DNA from: Aspidiotus rigidus
Taxonomy: Eukaryota > Arthropoda > Insecta > Hemiptera > Diaspididae
DNA: 64,000 bases
NCBI GenBank assembly: GCA_035079385.1
Contig: JAVHKY010000024.1
Span: 8,494,001-8,558,000 of the forward strand
Direction: 5' to 3'
Part shown: piece by piece, positions 58,555 to 64,000 of the stretch
How positions within the stretch are numbered: position 1 is the first letter of the stretch
How the letters are laid out: each line of letters starts with the position of its first letter
Position numbers and translations under genes: made by a program
The notes under the pieces: model-generated
Told to the model about the DNA's origin: nothing
Database searches by the model: none
What the model saw: the letters and a program-made list of their open reading frames with translations, nothing else

Positions 58555-59391
58555 GATTCATTATCACAGAAAAAACGAGTTCAACAGCTGATGTTGCACA
58601 AGCCTATTTTAGAATAAGATCGGTCCGCCTACAAAGGAAATGAATCAATGTGGATGTTTGTAGTAATGTCCTGTAGTGTTTCACCGTTTTTTTTTTTTTT
58701 TCTGGTGCCACTAACTAGCTTATTCTTCATAAAATACCACCGAATGTCGCGGGTACGAAATGGAATTGAATTTACCTGGTGGGAATAAATTTTTCCGACT
58801 AAAAATACCTACTCTCCTCATGCATCCGCAAAAAAAAGTAGGCAGATTTGCATCGTCTCTTACTTGAGAATTCACTTTCTTTACGCGTAGCATTTTTCCG
58901 TTTCGAATTTCTGTACTTCTGCGTAGCATTTTTCAAATTTTCGTACAGTTTTTTTCTTCTCGATAGGTACCTCAATAAGAGTAATTATACCTACTGCATT
59001 TATTTTCGACCGTGAAGACAGTTATACTTTTTTTGATCACTATATCAATTTCTTCAGTTGTTTGTCATTATTTTTACGATCGTTGTTAATTATTCTCTAC
59101 AGTGCAGGGCTGAAAACTCTTACGTCCGTGAGTATTTTTGGATTTCGGATCTTGAAGGCAAATCCAGATCTTTTGTTTTCCATATTCTCATAGAAAAAAT
59201 CTGTACTGTATCTCTTGAGCTCTAAATCTCAGAAGAAAAACCTCCAGGTCTATGGAGTTTTGTTAATTGTCAAAATGAAAAAGACGAAATTTCGTTATCT
59301 AACAATCAAGGAAAAGGAAAACCAAGAAACCCAGATATTAAAAATTGATGGAATCCTCAAAAGTACGATTCATGATATACAGAGTAACTGT

Positions 59392-59433
59392 TTGAAACAC
59401 AGAAACGTAACAAATTACGTTTCTGTGTTTCAA
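59392..59433. repeat. Perfect 19-bp-stem hairpin
   Basis: TTGAAACACAGAAACGTAA, loop CAAA, then its exact reverse complement. Such perfect pairing with a 4-base loop suggests either a very recent palindromic insertion or a constrained structure. Confidence 0.85.
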
Positions 59434-62189
59434 CCAAATACTCTGCACCCAGATATTAAGACGCACAGCGACTCAAATCTTGTTTAGAGTAACATTTTCT
59501 ACGATTGTATCTTTTGAGCTATCAAATTGTAATCACAATCTCAGTCTATATACAAAAAATTCTACATAACTATATGCTTTTTTCTTTTTTTTCTCCTCCA
59601 CAGGGAATTTCTTTCCTGAGTGTCTTTTCGAAGAACATAGACTCGGACCTAATTAACGGATTTGAAAAAAATTTCAACTATTGAAATCGAAGTATAATAA
59701 TAGTAGTATTCATTTATTTAATTTCATCCAAATGGAATGCAGTGCTTAGCGTAAATTCGCTCTAGGATAAAACAGATCGCTAATTATTACTGTAAAAAGT
59801 GAGCTACCGCATGATGATAAATTTAACAATTATATTTTGTTGTTATTTCTCGAAGCCAATTAAACTAAAGTTAACTGAAGTGGTAGATCAGACATTATTT
59901 GTAGGCCTATGAGAGAAATACCAAAAATGAGCACGATATCAAAAATGACAATATTGAAGAAAATACCATGAATTACGTTATAAAGTGAAAGAAACGTTTT
60001 TATTTTTGATCATGAAGCTCTCAAAAACAACTCAGACACTATCTCCGTAACACTTCAATACCTCCATCTTACCCACTTCATTTCATCCATATATAAAACT
60101 TCATCTTCCTCTCCTTTAAACAATCTGAGTCGATCCTCGTACATGTAAATCAACTACTCACACATTTTCCATATCAACCTCATAATCTTTTATATCTTAC
60201 AGTAATATTTTAATTCCTCTACACTTCCTACTTTTATACAATTGAAATTATTTAATTACTTCATGTAAATTCTTTTCAGTCTACGTTAATTTCAATTTCT
60301 TTTTCTTTCGTTTAATAAACTAACTAATGTTTCATGTATTCTTATGTTTCGAGCTAATGGCCCTAGAGCAGCTTAAACGCTCGTTATATAACTGAAAAAA
60401 TAAGATACTTACATAGAAATAAAAAAAAAAAAAACATAGAGTGATAGAAATAAATGAAATCGTACCTAGTAAAACAGAATAATCCATGGATCTTTTTTAT
60501 TTAAATTTCTCATTCATTATTGATTGAAAAATATCTCAGTAGATTTGTTATAAGTGATTTTTTCGACTCGTTTTTTCATTCATCTCAATTTTCTGCCAGA
60601 AACAGCGGAAAACTTAATTAAAATTTTTCGATTAACAAAGACAATATCTACTTATTTGGACTCATTTTATTTTCGATGATTTTCGAAGACATAAAAATAA
60701 TGTTCGTAATGAAAGAAGTTTTCGAAAAAAAAAAAAAATAATCAATCGTAAATTTCTTTACGATTCAACGGCTTCTACTCTGAGAAGAATCTCAGTGAAG
60801 ACTAATCTTGTCAAAGAATATATACATACTTGCACTTAACAATATCGCCCTCTCAATAGAAAAGAGTACCGGTAAATAAAACCAAATTTAATTATAGTCA
60901 ACTTGACTGAAAAATATATCAAAGTCAGTAGAACAAAATCACCTTGTTTTTTAGTCGATTTCAAAAAACTCTAGTCTCAGTATCATTATGTAATTAACAT
61001 CTCAGAGTGGTAGTTTTTCATTTTTCTGTTTGTTTAATGATTCCTCCTGTGATCTGTTTCAGATTTTGGAAATATTGCATATCGCTTGTCTTGTTTAAAA
61101 GGGAATGCTGTTCCTAGCTTTAATATTCACTTTTTCATGCTTCTCTCCGGTCTAAAGCATTGATCGAACCATGTACGCAATATTTCAAGTCAACGAACGA
61201 AATGAAGAAAGGGACCAAAGAAGCGTCACGCAATATCTTGAAAATTTTTCTCAGATCTAAAAGAGACCACTGAAAAGAAAAAAAAATGAAACAGGCTTCT
61301 GGTTGGAAGATTTATTTATTCATCGAGCATTCAAGCTACTCCAGGGCTATCAGCTCGAAATATAAGAATAAATGAAAAATAATATAGTAAGTTAGTCTCT
61401 TACTTATTGAACGAAAGAAAAAGAAATTAAAATTAACGTAGAATTATTGAAAAGGAAAAACATGAAGTTAAGTAATTATATAAAAAAAAAAATTATAAGG
61501 TTGATATAATTGTAAAAATGTAAGAAAAATTAAACATTAAAGGTTTTTTACATCAATTTTATTGGATTCAAATCGGATACGATAGTTGAGCGTCGACGCT
61601 CTACAGCAAGAGACATACATATATGACTGATAAAACTTCTCTGCAGCCTCATCCTAAAACAGAAGCTTCTTTTTGCAGTCGATACGAGATATACAGAGTA
61701 TCGTACACAACAAAAACGGAAAAATAGATTGGCGATACAAGCGACGGGCGGAAGGTTTCCTTAGAAAACAATCTGTATCAATTTTTATGAGAAATGATGA
61801 TTTGTAGGAAATTTCAGGCGCATAAAAATCTTGTCCTTTTAGTTTTCCTAGCTTTGATTTGTTCTGAAGTTCTTGTGAAATAACTCAATGAACATTTAAA
61901 TGAGAACGACCTCCAGGCTATATATGATTCAACCTCCGAGCGAAATATGATAGGAGGGGGACTTGGAACACCTTAGAAGGACGTTCTGAGTCTCATGGCG
62001 TTTGAAGCATTGCATATTTGGCTCATTGAAGGGGCTACGTCACTTGGTGTATAAAGGATTGCATTTCTCATTCCACTAATCGTTGTGTAGCAAATTTCTC
62101 CTATAAAATGGCAGACTCGAATCACATCGGTACCGCTGTGCTTTTTATCCCCTTCTCACTATAGGGCACTTATCCTCTCTCAAGGATAA

Positions 62190-62530
62190 ACTTTCCCCCG
62201 AAGAGTGCAGTGGAGTTTATCGCGCCAGGTGTACTGCTCCTAATTGCTCTGCTGTCTACATCGGCCAAACTGGTCGCACCCTGTGCGAGCGTTCCTCCGA
62301 ACACCGCTTTGCCTCAACTTCCGGACAAATCTGCTATCGCCAAGCACTGCCTCGCTACTAATCACTTCTTTGGTTCTGTAGAATTCAAGCTCATTCATAA
62401 GGCTACTAAGGGCCGCTTTCTCAACAGACTCGAAGAAGTCTAAATAATTGCCGCAGCTTCCCTATCTCAAGCGTTTCTCTCCTTAACAATACGCGCTTCA
62501 CCCAATTGTCAATCCGTTTATTACTCATAA
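62190..62530 (+). pseudogene. PLE GIY-YIG endonuclease fragment (lineage 4)
   Basis: EECSGVYRARCTAPNCSAVY then IGQTGRTLCERSSEHRF form the GIY-YIG start (GVY, YIG, catalytic arginine region) with the C-x7-C spacing of PLE endonucleases. After a frameshift near 62320, AIAKHCLATNHFFGSVEFKL and HKATKGRFLNRLEEV supply the HxxxTNH and the glutamate-bearing helix. No RT precedes it. The protein differs from the three other PLE groups in the window. Confidence 0.75.
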
Positions 62531-62642
62531 TTTGTACAATCATGTTTCTACCTAAAATGACTTCATACTTTCTCCTCCTTCGCTTTCTTTCTCTTCCATT
62601 CGCACTCTTGTCCACTGTTTGTAGTTTTCACATGTTTTTGTG

Positions 62643-62714
62643 TAATCTTCGTCATTCACCTGATGATGTGCCGCACAGTCGGTACGAAACACGTGTTGTG
62701 CGTTTATAAGATTA
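62643..62714 (+). ncRNA. Hammerhead-ribozyme-like fold (type I) at PLE 3' end
   Basis: The conserved core CTGATGA (62660-62666) and GAAA (62686-62689) bracket a stem GTGCCG/CGGTAC with one G-T wobble and loop CACAGT. Then comes a short self-pairing CACGTG (stem III), TT as the UH cleavage position, and GTG, which pairs with CAC just before the core (stem I). A distal stem I helix TAATCTT/AAGATTA (62643-62649 with 62708-62714) is perfect. All invariant core positions are present. Type I hammerheads with a tiny stem III are known in Penelope-like elements, and this one lies 120 bp after a PLE endonuclease fragment. Confidence 0.6.
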
Positions 62715-63029
62715 ATTTTTTCCATGAAAAAATTTTTCAAACGTTACGTGATCGTAATTCATTTCTACCTATTACATATTATGTCTCGTAGTTTCGAGGA
62801 AACCCTCCAACTTATGAATCATAGGTAACTAAATTTCAAACAAAACAGTAGAAGTATTACTGCACTGAAATTCAGGTTAGATTTCATAGAAACATAAAAC
62901 CCAGTAAACAATGGCCAAGAAGTAAAAAACTCACACACATCCAGGTTGTTTGACGGAGTTTAACAAGCGGTGGCAGGGAACCAGTTTTATGGGGCACATG
63001 GGATCTAAAAAATGCTAACAATTTATAAA

Positions 63030-63095
63030 AACTTTGATCGACGCGTTTCGACACAGCCTCGGTGTCGGTGTCATCATCGGGAGGAAAAGGAAGAT
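63030..63095 (-). ncRNA. Hammerhead-like fold, minus strand, one core change
   Basis: On the minus strand: CCGATGA (CUGAUGA with U4 to C), then T, stem GACAC/GTGTC around an 11-13-base GC-rich loop, then GAAACGCGTCG: GAAA, mini stem III CGCG, UC cleavage position. GAAACGCGTC is the typical 3' half in Penelope elements. The U4 change should reduce or abolish activity. No PLE coding sequence is seen on this strand nearby. Confidence 0.45.
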
Positions 63096-63336
63096 GAACT
63101 GAAAATTACAAGAGGAGACAAGACTATAAAAATACAATACAAAACAGAACATGAAATTAATCCATTCTATCATCCTTAACGAGTGACGTGTACGTATTTA
63201 TTTATTCCTAGTAATTATTGATTATCGCGGAAAAAAATATTCATCTTTCATCGTAGATTGTGACGTCACAATACTGACCTATGACGTCATCAAATTGTGA
63301 AGTCATAGGCCCGTACTTTGGAACTATATATACAGG

Positions 63337-63366
63337 GTGGGGCAGAAAGGTGTTACCAGTTGAATG
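63337..63366 (+). other. Transposon-terminus-like sequence
   Basis: tatacagggtggggcagaaa resembles the ACAGGGTGnnnCAAAA-type ends of several insect DNA transposons. The matching right end is not in the window, so this is suggestive only. It introduces the tandem array that follows. Confidence 0.3.
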
Positions 63367-63499
63367 AGAGTTTGCGTTTTATCTGTCGTAGTGCGAAAAC
63401 GCAAAACGTTAGACGTATAGTTTAAATGTACGAATTTTATTTTAAATGTACGAATTTTATATCTCAATTTTATCTTTAATTTGAGCCATATCCGAAGTT

Positions 63500-64000
63500 T
63501 CTACGACTCTTCTGAGCTGAGTTATGGACCAAAATGTGTCGAAATTTCACAGCGGGGGTTCCCAAAGTTGTGAATTATCGAAAGACAATTTTCCTATTGA
63601 AAGAATCGCCTAATCTCCAAAGTGTTTCCTGATCCTGGAGTAAAATTTAGCGCTGAATCTGAATAAAATCGTTAAAAAATTCTGCGAAGCACCAAAATGG
63701 GTTTATGGGCACAAAAAGGGTCAAAATTTTCCCACAATGATAAAATTGCCTAATCTCCAAAGTGTTCCCCGATCCTGGAGTAAAATTTAGCGCTGAATTT
63801 GAATAAAATTATTAAAAAATTCTGCGAAGCACCAAAATGGGTTTATGGGCCCAAAAAGGGTCTAAATTCCCTCAAAATGATAAAATTGCCTAATCTTCGA
63901 AGTTCTTCTCGATTCTAGGACAAAATTTAGCGCTGAAGCTGAATAAAATTGTTGAAAAATTCTGCGAAGCACCAAAATGGGTTTATGGGCCCAAAAACGA
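63500..64000. repeat. 140-bp tandem repeat running off the window
   Basis: The word gcctaatctccaaagtg (or a close variant) recurs at 63608, 63748 and 63888, exactly 140 bp apart, with aaaatttagcgctgaa and gcgaagcaccaaaatgggtt in every unit. The first unit is partial or diverged from about 63500. The array continues beyond 64000. A minisatellite or the internal repeats of a transposon. Confidence 0.85.

Larger units (their letters stand above)
57953..62189. other. Upstream of GPATCH2L-like gene; mostly unassigned
   Basis: AT-rich sequence. It must contain the 5' UTR and promoter of the GPATCH2L-like gene, but no core element can be marked. It includes a small possible frame (58243-58554), a perfect 19-bp hairpin (59392-59433) and one copy of the 45-bp dispersed unit near 61930-61970. 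Confidence 0.5.

Overview
This window is AT-rich, intron-rich animal DNA, most likely from an insect. The species cannot be named from sequence alone; a hemipteran is a guess. Two host genes can be rebuilt exon by exon, both on the minus strand, and every exon-exon reading phase closes. Almost everything else is transposon wreckage, short inverted-repeat elements and dispersed or tandem repeats.

The first gene is a Zasp52-type PDZ/ZM/LIM protein of the muscle Z-disc. Eight coding exons run from the start codon at 47555 down to 1052 and the gene continues past the left edge. Its PDZ domain is split by a 26-kb intron and its first LIM domain by a 7-kb intron. The second gene, nine coding exons between 57952 and 55430, encodes a 393-residue GPATCH2/GPATCH2L-family protein that ends without a G-patch, as GPATCH2L does in vertebrates.

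Transposons by region: 1-13 kb (Zasp introns) holds a TTAA-flanked element, a hAT-like element and a nearly complete Penelope-like element (PLE) whose 5' part is inverted. 14.7-15.1 kb holds a LINE reverse transcriptase (RT) fragment. 21-47 kb (first Zasp intron) holds an R1/Jockey-like LINE 3' end, relics of two further PLEs, two LINE fragments with RNase H, a pogo/Tigger-type MITE, foldback elements and tandem duplications. 50.2-51.8 kb, between the two genes, holds a head-to-head pair of decayed PLEs. 62-63.2 kb holds a PLE endonuclease fragment followed by a hammerhead-ribozyme-like fold. The right edge runs into a 140-bp tandem repeat.

The most interesting signals are: (1) hammerhead-like folds and their decayed relatives at PLE 3' ends, the best at 62643-62714; (2) a PLE insertion with the geometry of twin priming; (3) a G-patch-less GPATCH2 relative; (4) a roughly 45-bp unit recurring in clusters in both orientations across the window. 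No convincing wholly new system was found. Exon calls rest on conserved protein motifs plus GT/AG sites and phase; all homology statements are from recognition, not database searches.
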